Position numbers and translations under genes: made by a program. From an uncultured Acidobacteriia bacterium (GTDB lineage: Bacteria > Acidobacteriota > Terriglobia > Bryobacterales > Bryobacteraceae): 43,767 nt of DNA. Below, piece by piece: positions 17,647 through 25,594 of this stretch; positions within the stretch are counted from its first letter, which is position 1; every line of letters starts with the position of its first letter. Where the stretch lies: positions 1-43,767 of the forward strand of contig CAIYHG010000146.1 of assembly GCA_903925975.1 (NCBI GenBank). The letters are read 5' to 3'. The notes beneath the pieces were generated by a model, which saw nothing but the letters and a program-made list of their open reading frames with translations, did no database searches and was not told the DNA's origin.

Positions 17647-17980
17647 CGGCTGCGAACCAGTCAAGTTCAGACAAGATACGGGGACGGCTCAATCACTTCT
17701 CTTTGGGCGGCCCGTTCGAGGACAGGCCCGTTCGAGGACAGGCTCCTCAACTCCTCTTTTCTCCCCCGGCGCGGTTGGCGCGCATGCGGCGGACTGAAGA
17801 GCAAGAGCGGCGGTCTCTTCGCCAGGCGCTCCGTAGGAACCAGCGGCCGTACCCCGGGGGCCCGACAGCGGGCGAACCCCGTCGTCCCCGCCATTCCTCC
17901 TGTTCACAATCAACAATTTCCCAGCCGCCCTTCCCGCGATTCTGTTCGCGCTGCCCGAACAGCGGGCATAGAATAGGGTT
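17647..17980. other. Intergenic stretch with tandem 16-mer and the distal tRNA-end copy
   Basis: No gene supported. CCCGTTCGAGGACAGG is duplicated exactly in tandem at 17711-17726 and 17727-17742. The attR-like copy lies at 17873-17894. The end of the stretch carries TAGAAT (17969-17974), a -10-like hexamer six bases before the next ATG. Confidence 0.5.
17873..17894 (+). repeat. attR-like copy of the tRNA-Asp 3' end
   Basis: Direct repeat of 16687-16708 with one mismatch (A for G at 17876). The upstream 55 bases do not resemble a tRNA, so this is a 3'-end copy rather than a second gene. Confidence 0.6.
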
Positions 17981-18169
17981 ATGGAGAAAGTGCTCCGCGT
18001 CTTCGCCAGTTTTGAGGAGGCCGATGCCGCCGATGCCCTTTCCCGCGCTCTGATGACCCCGCAACAGCGGGCAGGCCTATTCTTCGAACTGCGCGACCGA
18101 GCCCACCCCGATGCATCTAAGCAGCGACTTGCGAGAGTTTATCGAGTGCTTGAACTCGAACGAAGTTGA
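17981..18169 (+). CDS. Small protein paired with a nucleotidyltransferase (antitoxin-like)
   Basis: 62 residues: MEKVLRVFASFEEADAADAL at the start and PDASKQRLARVYRVLELERS at the end. This helical small-protein type is repeatedly found directly upstream of AbiEii-like nucleotidyltransferase genes in acidobacterial and related genomes (recalled family pattern, not searched here). It overlaps the nucleotidyltransferase by 59 bases in another frame, a tight coupling typical of toxin-antitoxin pairs. There is no Shine-Dalgarno, and TAGAAT six bases upstream suggests a leaderless transcript. Which partner, if either, is toxic cannot be read from sequence. Confidence 0.72.
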   Translation: MEKVLRVFASFEEADAADALSRALMTPQQRAGLFFELRDRAHPDASKQRLARVYRVLELERS

Positions 18170-18569
18170 GTATTTGGTGGTCGGCGCGCTCGCCGTCTCG
18201 TGGCACGGATTTCCGCGATATTCCGCGGACGTGGATTTGCTGGTTCGCCCCAGCCACGCAAACGCGGCGCGCGTGCTTCGTGCGCTTTCTCAATTCGGGT
18301 TCGGCAGTCTCGACATATCCGTGGCCGACCTAACAATCCCCGGCCGAGTGATCCAACTCGGCTACGAGCCGAACCGCATCGACCTGATGACTTCAGTGAC
18401 CGGCGTGACTTTCGACGAAGCGTGGGATGATCGGGCGCCCGGCGATCTTGATGGCGTACCAATCAACTTCATGGGCCGGCGCTGCCTATTGCGCAACAAG
18501 GACGCCACAGGCCGTCCCAAGGACCGCATCGACGCAGAGGAACTGCGAAAGCAGAAACCCGCCAGCTAG
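18111..18569 (+). CDS. Nucleotidyltransferase of the AbiEii/DUF6036-like group
   Basis: 152 residues. The nucleotidyltransferase-fold signature is EYLVVGALAVSWHGFPRYSA followed by DVDLLV (residues about 20-44); the Gly-Ala-x-Ala...His-Gly...Arg and paired Asp residues match metal-dependent nucleotidyltransferases of this group. VIQLGYEPNRIDLMTSVTGV supplies the third acidic strand (Asp of RIDL). The C-terminal LLRNKDATGRPKDRIDAEEL is the common KxxxGRPKDxxD end of this family. The upstream small gene overlaps it by 59 bases. Substrate unknown; tRNA or protein modification would be by analogy with MenT/MNT-type enzymes. Confidence 0.85.
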   Translation: MHLSSDLREFIECLNSNEVEYLVVGALAVSWHGFPRYSADVDLLVRPSHANAARVLRALSQFGFGSLDISVADLTIPGRVIQLGYEPNRIDLMTSVTGVTFDEAWDDRAPGDLDGVPINFMGRRCLLRNKDATGRPKDRIDAEELRKQKPAS

Positions 18570-18729
18570 ATCTCGTTCCGGATGGCTCCCGGTACTGAAC
18601 TCGACATTTGGCGCCCTATTTGCTAAGCTGTTACTTAGCAAACATTGTGGTAATTCTGCCCATACTCTCTTCAATCATATCGGCTTCCCACCACAGCAAT
18701 CCATCCGAGGAGTAACGCTTAGGAATTCT

Positions 18730-18957
18730 ATGGCCTCCAACAATTTCTCCCAAGGCGCCCAAGTCGAACACCTGAAGTTCGGTCTGGGAACCGTGATGTC
18801 CAGTAGCGAAGAGCGCATGGTCATCAAATTCGATGATCACGGCGAAAAGAAGTTTGTCACCGGTATGGTGATGGGCAGTCTGAAGAAGAGCGACCGGCAG
18901 CCACCCGCTGAAAAGAAGGGCACGCGCCGCAAGAAAGCAGTGCCGGTAACGGCCTAA
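18730..18957 (+). CDS. Small Tudor-like (UvrD/PcrA C-terminal type) protein
   Basis: 75 residues. GAQVEHLKFGLGTVMSSSEERMVIKFDDHGEKKFV fits the small SH3/Tudor-like barrel found at the C-terminus of UvrD/PcrA helicases (V.H..FG.G.V pattern), where it contacts RNA polymerase or other partners; here it stands alone. The basic tail KKGTRRKKAVPVTA may bind nucleic acid. AGGA six bases before the ATG 18730 fits; the frame is open upstream to 18427, but that portion is antisense-like and includes repeat-poor intergenic sequence. A cold-shock-domain gene follows after 19 bases, so they are probably co-expressed. Confidence 0.8.
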   Translation: MASNNFSQGAQVEHLKFGLGTVMSSSEERMVIKFDDHGEKKFVTGMVMGSLKKSDRQPPAEKKGTRRKKAVPVTA

Positions 18958-18976
18958 GAAACCTCGAGGAATATCG

Positions 18977-19390
18977 TTGAACGCACGGCAGAAACGGTTA
19001 TTTGAAGACGCCCGGAAGCGCAATCCGGACATGAAGATGCCTTCCCCCACTGCTGCACCTTCGGAGTGGACGGAGGCCGATCTGGCGCTGGTGAAGCAGG
19101 GAGTTGGCGATAAAACCAGCAAACCTGAGCGGGGGTCCACTGAATCCGGCGAAAGCGAAGCTCCCTCCGGAGAGCAGAAGGGCTCCGTCGTGACCTATTT
19201 CGAAGCCAAGGGTTTCGGCTTCCTACGGCCGGATGACGGCGGCCGCGACATCTTCTTCCACGTCTCGCGCCTGGTGGAAGGCCTGGCTACGGACCTACGG
19301 CCGGGGGCGCGAGTCCTCTACGAGCTGGGAATGGATCGGACCGGGAAGATGGCCGCGAGCAGCGTGCGCATCCCTCCCGCCGCCGAATAA
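18977..19390 (+). CDS. Cold-shock-domain protein with N-terminal extension
   Basis: 137 residues. The C-terminal half, from about residue 68, is a cold-shock domain: KGSVVTYFEAKGFGFLRPDD then GRDIFFHVSRL. RNP1 (KGFGFL) and RNP2 (IFFHVS) aromatic residues are intact, so single-stranded nucleic-acid binding is expected. The first 65 residues are charged and Pro/Ser-rich, NARQKRLFEDARKRNPDMKM, with no known fold. The start is TTG at 18977, supported by GAGGA at 18966-18970. It directly follows the Tudor-like gene, forming a small nucleic-acid-binding pair upstream of ffh. Confidence 0.86.
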   Translation: MNARQKRLFEDARKRNPDMKMPSPTAAPSEWTEADLALVKQGVGDKTSKPERGSTESGESEAPSGEQKGSVVTYFEAKGFGFLRPDDGGRDIFFHVSRLVEGLATDLRPGARVLYELGMDRTGKMAASSVRIPPAAE

Positions 19391-19398
19391 GAACCGGC

Positions 19399-19404
19399 TA
19401 TAAT
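19399..19404 (+). promoter_or_regulatory. -10 consensus upstream of ffh
   Basis: TATAAT is 59 bases before the ffh ATG. No -35 consensus is seen at the correct distance. A small hairpin AGGGGAACCCCC follows. Probable promoter for the ffh-rpsP-khpA-rimM-trmD operon. Confidence 0.4.
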
Positions 19405-19463
19405 TAGGGGAACCCCCAATTGTCTCTCGCACCACACCCGCGCGGGGGGACCTGAGCACTTTC

Positions 19464-20816
19464 ATGTTCGACAACTTATCAGAGAAACTGCAGCGGGTTT
19501 TCAAGAACCTGCGCGGCGAAGGCAAGCTCTCGGCCGAGAACATGGAGGGAGCCCTGCGCGAAATCCGCATGGCTCTGCTCGAAGCCGACGTTAACTTCAA
19601 AGTTGTCAAGCAACTCATTGAAAGCATAAAGGTTAAGGCGATGGGTGAGGAGGTTCTCACCTCGCTCTCGCCGGCCCAACAGGTCGTCAAGATCGTAAAT
19701 GACGAGCTGGTGAAGATTCTGGGAAGCCACGAATCCAAGCTGCGCTTCGCCAACGAGCCTCCCGGCGTTTTCCTGATCGTCGGCCTGCAGGGTTCCGGAA
19801 AAACGACCACGACCGGCAAACTGGCCCGCTGGCTCTCCCGGAACGGCCATTCCCCCCTTGTGGTCTCGGTGGACGTATATCGCCCGGCCGCGAGAGAGCA
19901 GTTGCGGGTGATTGCCCGCGATATCAAGCTGCCGATCTACGAGGGCGCCCCGGGCGAGGACCTTCCGCTCGACTTGGCGCGTTCCGCCAGACGCGAAGCC
20001 GCGAATACCGGCCGCGACGTTCTGCTGGTGGATACCGCCGGACGCCTGCACATTGACGACGACCTGATGAGCGAGTTGCAGCAACTCAAGCAGCAGCTCA
20101 ATCCCGTCGAGATTCTGTTCGTCGCGGATGCCATGACCGGCCAGGACGCCGTCAAATCCGCCGATGAGTTCCACAAGCGCCTCGGAATCACGGGCGTCAT
20201 TCTGACCAAAATGGACGGCGACGCCCGCGGCGGCGCGGCGCTTTCCATCCGGCACGTGACCGGGCAGCCGTTGAAATTCGTCGGCATCGGCGAAAAATTC
20301 GACGCTCTGGAGCCGTTTTATCCCGACCGCGCGGCAAACCGGATTCTCGGCATGGGCGATATTCTCTCGCTCATCGAGAAAGCCGGGCAGGAAATCGACC
20401 AGAAGAAGGCCGTGGAGATGCAGCGCAAGCTCATCGAGAACGACTTCACGCTGGAAGACTTCCGCGATCAAATGAAGCAGATCCGCAAACTGGGGCCTTT
20501 GTCTTCCCTTCTCGACATGATGCCCAAAGTCGGTATGCTAAAAGATATTAAGGACGTCAAGGTAGACGAGAAGGAAATCGGCCGCGTGGTGGCGATCATC
20601 GATTCGATGACGCCGCGCGAACGGGCGAATCACATGATTATCAACGGAACCCGGCGCCGGCGCATTGCGCGCGGTAGCGGGACCTCCGTACAGGAAGTAA
20701 ATCAGTTATTGAAGCAGTACGCCCAGGCCCGGAAGATGATGAAATCGTTCTCAGGTGGATTTCTGGGCAAGAAAATGGGAAAAATGAAGTTACCGGCTGG
20801 CTTTCCTTTCGGCTAG
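19464..20816 (+). CDS. ffh: Signal recognition particle protein (SRP54)
   Basis: GTPase that, with 4.5S RNA, delivers signal-peptide-bearing ribosomes to FtsY. The N domain is residues 1-85; the G domain has GLQGSGKTTTTGKLA (G1, about 106-120), DTAGRLHIDDDLM (G3) and TKMDGDARGG (G4). The Met-rich M domain starts around residue 325 and ends MKSFSGGFLGKKMGKMKLP; GSGTSVQEVNQLLKQY is the RNA-binding helix-turn-helix. 450 residues, normal. It starts the conserved operon ffh-rpsP-khpA-rimM-trmD. No 4.5S RNA gene is in the window. Confidence 0.98.
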   Translation: MFDNLSEKLQRVFKNLRGEGKLSAENMEGALREIRMALLEADVNFKVVKQLIESIKVKAMGEEVLTSLSPAQQVVKIVNDELVKILGSHESKLRFANEPPGVFLIVGLQGSGKTTTTGKLARWLSRNGHSPLVVSVDVYRPAAREQLRVIARDIKLPIYEGAPGEDLPLDLARSARREAANTGRDVLLVDTAGRLHIDDDLMSELQQLKQQLNPVEILFVADAMTGQDAVKSADEFHKRLGITGVILTKMDGDARGGAALSIRHVTGQPLKFVGIGEKFDALEPFYPDRAANRILGMGDILSLIEKAGQEIDQKKAVEMQRKLIENDFTLEDFRDQMKQIRKLGPLSSLLDMMPKVGMLKDIKDVKVDEKEIGRVVAIIDSMTPRERANHMIINGTRRRRIARGSGTSVQEVNQLLKQYAQARKMMKSFSGGFLGKKMGKMKLPAGFPFG

Positions 20817-20867
20817 CCGCCGGGGCGTTAACGAAATCCTTAGTTTGAATCTCAAGTTGGAGTACCG

Positions 20868-21125
20868 ATGCTGATGATACGGCTGGCGCGTTTCGGCGCC
20901 AAGAAGAAACCGTTTTACCGGGTGGTCGTTATCGAGAAGGAACGCGCCCGCAACGGACGCAGCCTCGAAGTTGTGGGGCACTACAATCCGCTCACGGAAC
21001 CCGCGCAGGTGTTGCTGAAGCACGACCGTTTGGAATACTGGGCCGGCAAAGGCGCCCAGATGTCCGACACGGTCAAACGGCTGGTTACGAAGAATCCGGC
21101 CGCTCCACCCGTTCCGGTGGCATGA
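20868..21125 (+). CDS. rpsP: 30S ribosomal protein S16
   Basis: 85 residues. MIRLARFGAKKKPFYRVVVI and SLEVVGHYNPLT are the family signatures, and the C-terminal Lys-rich helix region is normal. The ATG at 20868 is followed two codons later by another ATG (20874), the more usual N-terminus; TTGGAG at 20858-20863 serves either. It lies 51 bases after ffh in the standard order. Confidence 0.97.
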   Translation: MLMIRLARFGAKKKPFYRVVVIEKERARNGRSLEVVGHYNPLTEPAQVLLKHDRLEYWAGKGAQMSDTVKRLVTKNPAAPPVPVA

Positions 21126-21245
21126 TACGAACCGGCGGTTGCCTCGCACTGTAAGGAACAGGACGACTGGGCCGGGTAGTGGGCTTAACCGGCCGTCTTT
21201 CTGTCAGGAACCTTCGGGTACGATGGTTTAGAGAGGCGGGGTGAA

Positions 21246-21476
21246 ATGAAGCACTTAATAGAGGACATCGCGAAAGCTCTGGTTGACATCCCGGAAGAGG
21301 TTTCGGTCCGCGAGGTGGAGGGAGAGCAGGTAACGGTGCTGGAATTGAAGGTGGCGCCGAGCGACTTGGGTAAAGTCATCGGCAAGCAGGGCCGCACGGC
21401 CCGGTCCATCCGTACTATTTTGGGGGCGGCCGGTATGAAACTAAACCGCCGCTTCACGCTGGAAATCCTGGAGTGA
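21246..21476 (+). CDS. khpA: KH-domain RNA-binding protein KhpA
   Basis: 76 residues, a single KH domain. The GxxG loop is [16 protein letters not shown] (about residues 47-62), preceded by the usual [19 protein letters not shown] start. KhpA binds RNA with KhpB in many bacteria and sits between rpsP and rimM as here. A GAGGCGGGG run supplies the ribosome site. The stop overlaps the GTG of rimM by four bases. Confidence 0.94.
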   Translation: MKHLIEDIAKALVDIPEEVSVREVEGEQVTVLELKVAPSDLGKVIGKQGRTARSIRTILGAAGMKLNRRFTLEILE

Positions 21477-22033
21477 GCACGCCGGAGCCGCCGCGTTCCA
21501 CCGATGCCGCATGGGTTGCGGTAGCGGTGCTCGGCAAGACGCGGGGCAACCGCGGCGAGCTGACCGCGGTGGCTCTGAGCTACAAGCCCGAGCGTTACAG
21601 CGCCCTTCGCGACGTGTACCTTTTCCGCGATGGCGCCCCCGGTATACGCTTGTCGGGCGAATGCGCCAAGGTGGAAGAAGCCTGGTTCCACAACGGCGTC
21701 CTGATTCTTAAATTCCACGGAATCGATACAATCTCAGACGCCGAACGCCTGGTGGGCGCCGAAGTGCGCGTCCCCATCGCCGAGCGCGCCGCCTTGGACC
21801 CGGGCGAGTTTTTCCAATCGGACCTGATCGGGTGCGACGTGATCGAGCGCGGCACCGGCGAAAACCTGGGCAAAGTGACGGATTGGAACGACGGCGGCAG
21901 TTCCGGGTTGCTGATGCTGGAAGGCGGCCTGATGATTCCGTTTGCCCGCTCCATCTGCGTGGAAATCGCGCCGGCCGATAAACGGATCACGGTGGAGTTG
22001 CCCGAGGGCTTGAAGGAATTGAACCGAACGTGA
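21473..22033 (+). CDS. rimM: 16S rRNA processing protein RimM
   Basis: Assists maturation of the 30S head domain by binding S19. 186 residues with an N-terminal RimM barrel ([20 protein letters not shown], residues about 12-31) and a C-terminal PRC-barrel domain ([20 protein letters not shown] then [17 protein letters not shown]). The final [13 protein letters not shown] matches the family. GTG start overlapping khpA, GTG of trmD overlapping its stop: translationally coupled. Confidence 0.95.
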   Translation: MSTPEPPRSTDAAWVAVAVLGKTRGNRGELTAVALSYKPERYSALRDVYLFRDGAPGIRLSGECAKVEEAWFHNGVLILKFHGIDTISDAERLVGAEVRVPIAERAALDPGEFFQSDLIGCDVIERGTGENLGKVTDWNDGGSSGLLMLEGGLMIPFARSICVEIAPADKRITVELPEGLKELNRT

Positions 22034-22749
22034 TCTTTCACGTACTGACGATTTTCCCCGAGTTCTTCGAGGGACCGTTCGCGTATGGCGTGGTGAAGCG
22101 CGCCCAGGACGCGGGCATCGTCGAAATCCGCATTCACAACCTGCGCGATTGGACGCACGACCGTCACAAGACCGTGGACGACCGCCCCTTCGGCGGAGGC
22201 GAGGGCATGGTGCTCAAGCCCGAACCGCTCTTCGCCGCCGTGGAATCGATTTGGCCCGAGCGCGTGTCCCAGCCGCCCGGCAGTTCCAGCCAACGCAGAA
22301 CCGTCCTGCTTTCCGCCCAGGGCCGTATGTTCGGCCAGGAAATGGCGGACCGCTTCAAGGAATGCGAGGAACTGCTGCTGATCTGCGGCCGCTACGAAGG
22401 CGTGGATGAACGCGTCGCAGAGCACCTCGCGGACGAAGAAGTTTCCATCGGCAACTACGTCCTAAGCGGTGGCGAACTCGGCGCCGCCGTGATCATCGAC
22501 GCAGTAGCCCGGTTGCTACCAGGCGTCCTCGGGAACGACACTTCAGCAGCGTTCGATTCGTTTCAAGCCGGCGGCCACGGCGAAGGCCTTCTCGATTGCC
22601 CTCACTGGACGCGTCCGGCCGATTTCCGGGGCTGGAAAGCCCCCGAAACGCTCTTGAACGGCAATCACGAAGAAATCCGCCAGTTCCGCCGCCGCACCGC
22701 GCTCGAAAAGACCGCGCGGCTGAGGCCGGATTTGCTGGCTGAACGCTAG
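22030..22749 (+). CDS. trmD: tRNA (guanine-37-N1) methyltransferase
   Basis: SPOUT-class, SAM-dependent m1G37 formation that prevents frameshifting. 239 residues. GRYEGVDERVAEHLADEEVS and YVLSGGELGAAVIIDAVARL build the trefoil-knot SAM site. The N-terminal [20 protein letters not shown] and RPFGGGEGMVLKPEPLF are standard. It overlaps rimM by four bases. Normally rplS would follow here, but 3.3 kb of unrelated DNA intervenes. Confidence 0.97.
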   Translation: MIFHVLTIFPEFFEGPFAYGVVKRAQDAGIVEIRIHNLRDWTHDRHKTVDDRPFGGGEGMVLKPEPLFAAVESIWPERVSQPPGSSSQRRTVLLSAQGRMFGQEMADRFKECEELLLICGRYEGVDERVAEHLADEEVSIGNYVLSGGELGAAVIIDAVARLLPGVLGNDTSAAFDSFQAGGHGEGLLDCPHWTRPADFRGWKAPETLLNGNHEEIRQFRRRTALEKTARLRPDLLAER

Positions 22750-23048
22750 AGCCTTTCGGGCCGCGGGTGCGTTAATCCGGAAAGCGGCGCAAGCGTTCCC
22801 GTCCCGCGCTGACTCCCCCGCTCCCACCAATCAAAACGATCCCTCCGCTATATGACAACCGGCTCGACTTAGGCGAGTGGAGGGGTTACTATACGGGCGA
22901 GCGGTGGCGCAACGCGCTCAGCTTGGCGTGGATGAAGAGGCGCTAAATGCGCGCATTCGGGAAGCGAGCCGGCGAGGATCGCCGTTGGGAGCCGAAGGTT
23001 TTGTGGACACGACCGGCCGACAACTGGCTCGCGAGGCGCGGCATACTC
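22750..23048. other. Junction after trmD with a possible truncated coding tail
   Basis: No complete gene. One frame ending in TAA at 22944-22946 reads plausibly as protein for about 35 codons (PPLYDNRLDLGEWRGYYTGE, then RWRNALSLAWMKRR) but has no start codon in that stretch, as expected for the 3' stub of a lost gene. An ATG at 22947 opens the next frame but its first 34 codons do not look like part of the following protein. Confidence 0.35.
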
Positions 23049-24149
23049 GTGAAACTGCTAATACTGTTGCTGATGATCGCCGGTGCCGCCTCAGGCTTTC
23101 AACCGGGGCCGGAACTCGTCTGGAGCATAGATCTGAACTCACGTCTGGCTGAACCCTCTGGAGTAATGCAGGGGGTACACAACGCGAGCGCAGTCGGATT
23201 CTCGGCCGATGAAGACTGGGTTGCGGTTTCCCTAGGCGCTCACCTCGCAAACTCGCGCTCAACTCAACACTTGGTAGTGGTGCGGAGGGCGTCGCCATCT
23301 GATGTGCGGCAGTTTGATTTTGAGTCCCAGCCCGGGGTGGAGCGCCTCGCCTGGTCATCGAATGGTAGTGCTATAGCACTGCAGACCATCCCTCCGCTCA
23401 TCTTGAGAATTGCTGATGGCACGTTCTGCGAAATTCCTGACGGACGGTACCAATATCATCGTTTGGGTGGATCTGTCGATGGCGTTTTTGTTTTTTTCAC
23501 CGACCATGAAGTCGAGGGACTGAGATACGTCAGTTCACGAATCTCCTTATATGATTCTGAGTGTCATCGGATCAGGGAAGATGTCGTGCGCCCCTGGGTC
23601 CGAGCGCTTGACGTGGCCGACTCTGCGCGACCCCTTATAGCGATCGCATTCGATCAAGGAGGCGGTTCGGTTCTTGACGCTCGGACCAAGAGCGTTATCG
23701 CGAGCATACCCGCTCAGGTGCACCTGGAGGAGGTCAGGTTCGTAGACGGGGGCCGAACTCTGTGTGGGACCACCGTTTCCAATTCCGGTCCGCCTTGGTG
23801 TCTCGATGTCGGTGCGGAGAAGGTCTACCCGCGGCCCAAGATGGCGCTCGGGCGCTCACTTTCCACCGCAGCCTCCGGGACTTCATTGTTGGCTGCTGAT
23901 ATCAAGTATTCCCGTAGCTTCTTCACCGAGAACGAAACCTGGGCGCCGCGTAAGATCGTCACCCTCGATTACCGCACAGGCAAGATCCTCGCTTCTTGGG
24001 ATCCTTCGTTCCAACGCAAGAACCGATTCGGGCTGGACATCGGCCGAGCGACAATCTATAGTTTTGCGATTTCTACCAGCGGGAGGTACGCTGCCGAAGC
24101 GGGAGACGGGAAGTTAAACCTCTATCGCTTACCGGAGGCAGGGAGATAG
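23049..24149 (+). CDS. Exported beta-propeller-like protein of unknown function, lower-GC
   Basis: 366 residues from GTG 23049. VKLLILLLMIAGAASGF is a clear signal peptide; starting there is preferred over the ATG at 22947, which would put 34 charged residues in front. The mature part shows repeating beta-blade patterns (VERLAWSSNGSAIALQTIPP, LEEVRFVDGGRTLCGTTV, YSFAISTSGRYAAEAGDGKL), as in WD40-like/TolB-type propellers, without catalytic motifs. GC is visibly lower than in the flanking ribosomal genes (29 of 60 in 23461-23520), suggesting acquisition. It sits inside the broken trmD-rplS junction. Confidence 0.72.
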   Translation: MKLLILLLMIAGAASGFQPGPELVWSIDLNSRLAEPSGVMQGVHNASAVGFSADEDWVAVSLGAHLANSRSTQHLVVVRRASPSDVRQFDFESQPGVERLAWSSNGSAIALQTIPPLILRIADGTFCEIPDGRYQYHRLGGSVDGVFVFFTDHEVEGLRYVSSRISLYDSECHRIREDVVRPWVRALDVADSARPLIAIAFDQGGGSVLDARTKSVIASIPAQVHLEEVRFVDGGRTLCGTTVSNSGPPWCLDVGAEKVYPRPKMALGRSLSTAASGTSLLAADIKYSRSFFTENETWAPRKIVTLDYRTGKILASWDPSFQRKNRFGLDIGRATIYSFAISTSGRYAAEAGDGKLNLYRLPEAGR

Positions 24150-24463
24150 GGGGAAGCCCGTCCCGATTCGCCCCAGTCACTGTTTACCCCAGTCACGGTT
24201 CTCACCCATTTACCACCAGCAAACGGCACCCCAGGGCATCTAACTTGTTCACTCCACTCAAGAAGTGTCCCAATTCCGTGATACACGAAGCGGTAGGCGC
24301 GTTTTCAAAGAAAGGCTGGCGCGGGTTGCCGCGCCGTGCTACATGATAGGTCGTATAGGTTGAAAGAACACGGACAGCAAAGGCCTGAACTAACTGGTCA
24401 TTGGCAAGTTATGCGATTCGCCCGCGCTTAACGGCATTAGATTTCGACGAAAGGATCTATTTG
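24150..24463. other. Intergenic stretch upstream of the mutarotase-like gene
   Basis: No gene or strong promoter recognised. CCCCAGTCAC occurs twice near 24170 and 24189. The last 15 bases carry AAGGA (24450-24454), the ribosome site of the next gene. Confidence 0.4.
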
Positions 24464-25594
24464 ATGAGAACAGCAATTCTTACGGGGCTTCTGTTGAGTC
24501 TGGGCTTCGTGGCCGTAGCCGCGGACCCACCCTCGGCGAACATCACCAACGGGGTGGTCAAGGCGAAACTGTACCTCCCCGATCAGCAGAATGGGTACTA
24601 TCTGGGGACGCGTTTCGATTGGTCTGGCTCCGTCGCGAGCCTGGAAACCAACGGGCACAGCTATTTCGGCGTGTGGTTTCCAGTCTATGACCCTCACAAG
24701 CACGACTCGATTACGGGGCCGGTGGAAGATTACGCGCCGCTGAACTACGAAACATCGAAGCCGGGGGAAACGTTCATCAAGATCGGCATCGGCGTATTCA
24801 AGCGCCCGGAAGAGCAGGCCTACCATTTCAGCAATCCCTATGAGGTCCTGGATTACGGGAAGTGGACCATTCGCAAGGGCGCCGATTTCGTGGAATACCG
24901 GCATGAAGTTACCGACCCGAAATCCGGCTTCGGCTACATCTACACGAAGACGGTGCGCCTGACGCCGGGCAAGCCGGAAATGACCATCGAGCACAACATC
25001 AAGAACACCGGCACCAAGGCTATTGCGACGAACGTGTACAACCACGGGTTCTTCATGTTGGACGCGCAACCCACCGGCCCCGGCATCGCGGTGACGTTCC
25101 CGTTCGAGATCAAGACCCCCCGCCCGCTGGTCACTCCGATGGCGGAGATCAAGGGCAAGCAGCTCATCTACTTGCAGGAATTGGAAGCGCAGCAGCCGAA
25201 CGCAGGCGGCGCTCAAGCCAGGGGTGCGGCGCCTCAAGCCGGCGGCCCCCCTGCCGGCGCTCCTCCCGCAGGGGTTGCACGGACAGGCGCTCCTGCCGCA
25301 GGCGGCGCTCAAGCGGCGCCACGCCCCCCGAGCCGCACTGGCGTGAGCACTCTGATTGAAGGCTTCAGCACGACGGACCCCAAGGATTTCGATTTCCACA
25401 TCGAGAACGCCAAGTCCGGCGCCGGCATCCGCGTGATCGGCGATAAGCCCCTGTGGCGGATCAACTTCTGGTCCACCCGCACAACGGTGTGCCCGGAAGC
25501 CTACGTCGAAGTGAAAGCCGACCCGGGCAAGGATTTCTCCTGGAAGCTGACGTACGATTTCTACGCGCTGCCGCAAGCCGGCGCAAAGAAGTAA
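24464..25594 (+). CDS. Exported galactose-mutarotase-like fold protein
   Basis: 376 residues with signal peptide MRTAILTGLLLSLGFVAVAA. The body resembles the beta-sandwich of aldose-1-epimerase-like carbohydrate-binding proteins: FDWSGSVASLETNGHSYFGV early, KTVRLTPGKPEMTIEHNIKN in the middle and NVYNHGFFMLD, a His in the typical core position. A low-complexity Ala/Gly/Pro insertion occupies about residues 245-290 and contains an exact 16-base direct repeat (25202-25217 and 25298-25313). AAGGA nine bases upstream supports ATG 24464 over an upstream in-frame ATG at 24401. Whether it has epimerase activity or only binds sugar is unclear. Confidence 0.65.
   Translation: MRTAILTGLLLSLGFVAVAADPPSANITNGVVKAKLYLPDQQNGYYLGTRFDWSGSVASLETNGHSYFGVWFPVYDPHKHDSITGPVEDYAPLNYETSKPGETFIKIGIGVFKRPEEQAYHFSNPYEVLDYGKWTIRKGADFVEYRHEVTDPKSGFGYIYTKTVRLTPGKPEMTIEHNIKNTGTKAIATNVYNHGFFMLDAQPTGPGIAVTFPFEIKTPRPLVTPMAEIKGKQLIYLQELEAQQPNAGGAQARGAAPQAGGPPAGAPPAGVARTGAPAAGGAQAAPRPPSRTGVSTLIEGFSTTDPKDFDFHIENAKSGAGIRVIGDKPLWRINFWSTRTTVCPEAYVEVKADPGKDFSWKLTYDFYALPQAGAKK

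Noticed and set aside
17873-17894. Second tRNA-Asp gene
   Set aside because: Only the 3' terminal 22 bases match; upstream sequence has no D-arm or anticodon arm.
17747-18064. 105-codon minus-strand frame around the attR-like site
   Set aside because: Overlaps the tandem 16-mer and the start of the small antitoxin-like gene; composition not protein-like and no ribosome site.
19479-20471. 330-codon open frame on the minus strand
   Set aside because: Antisense to ffh, whose GTPase motifs are intact.
24437-25576. 379-codon open frame on the minus strand
   Set aside because: Exactly antisense to the mutarotase-like gene, which has a signal peptide and ribosome site; no motif in the antisense frame.
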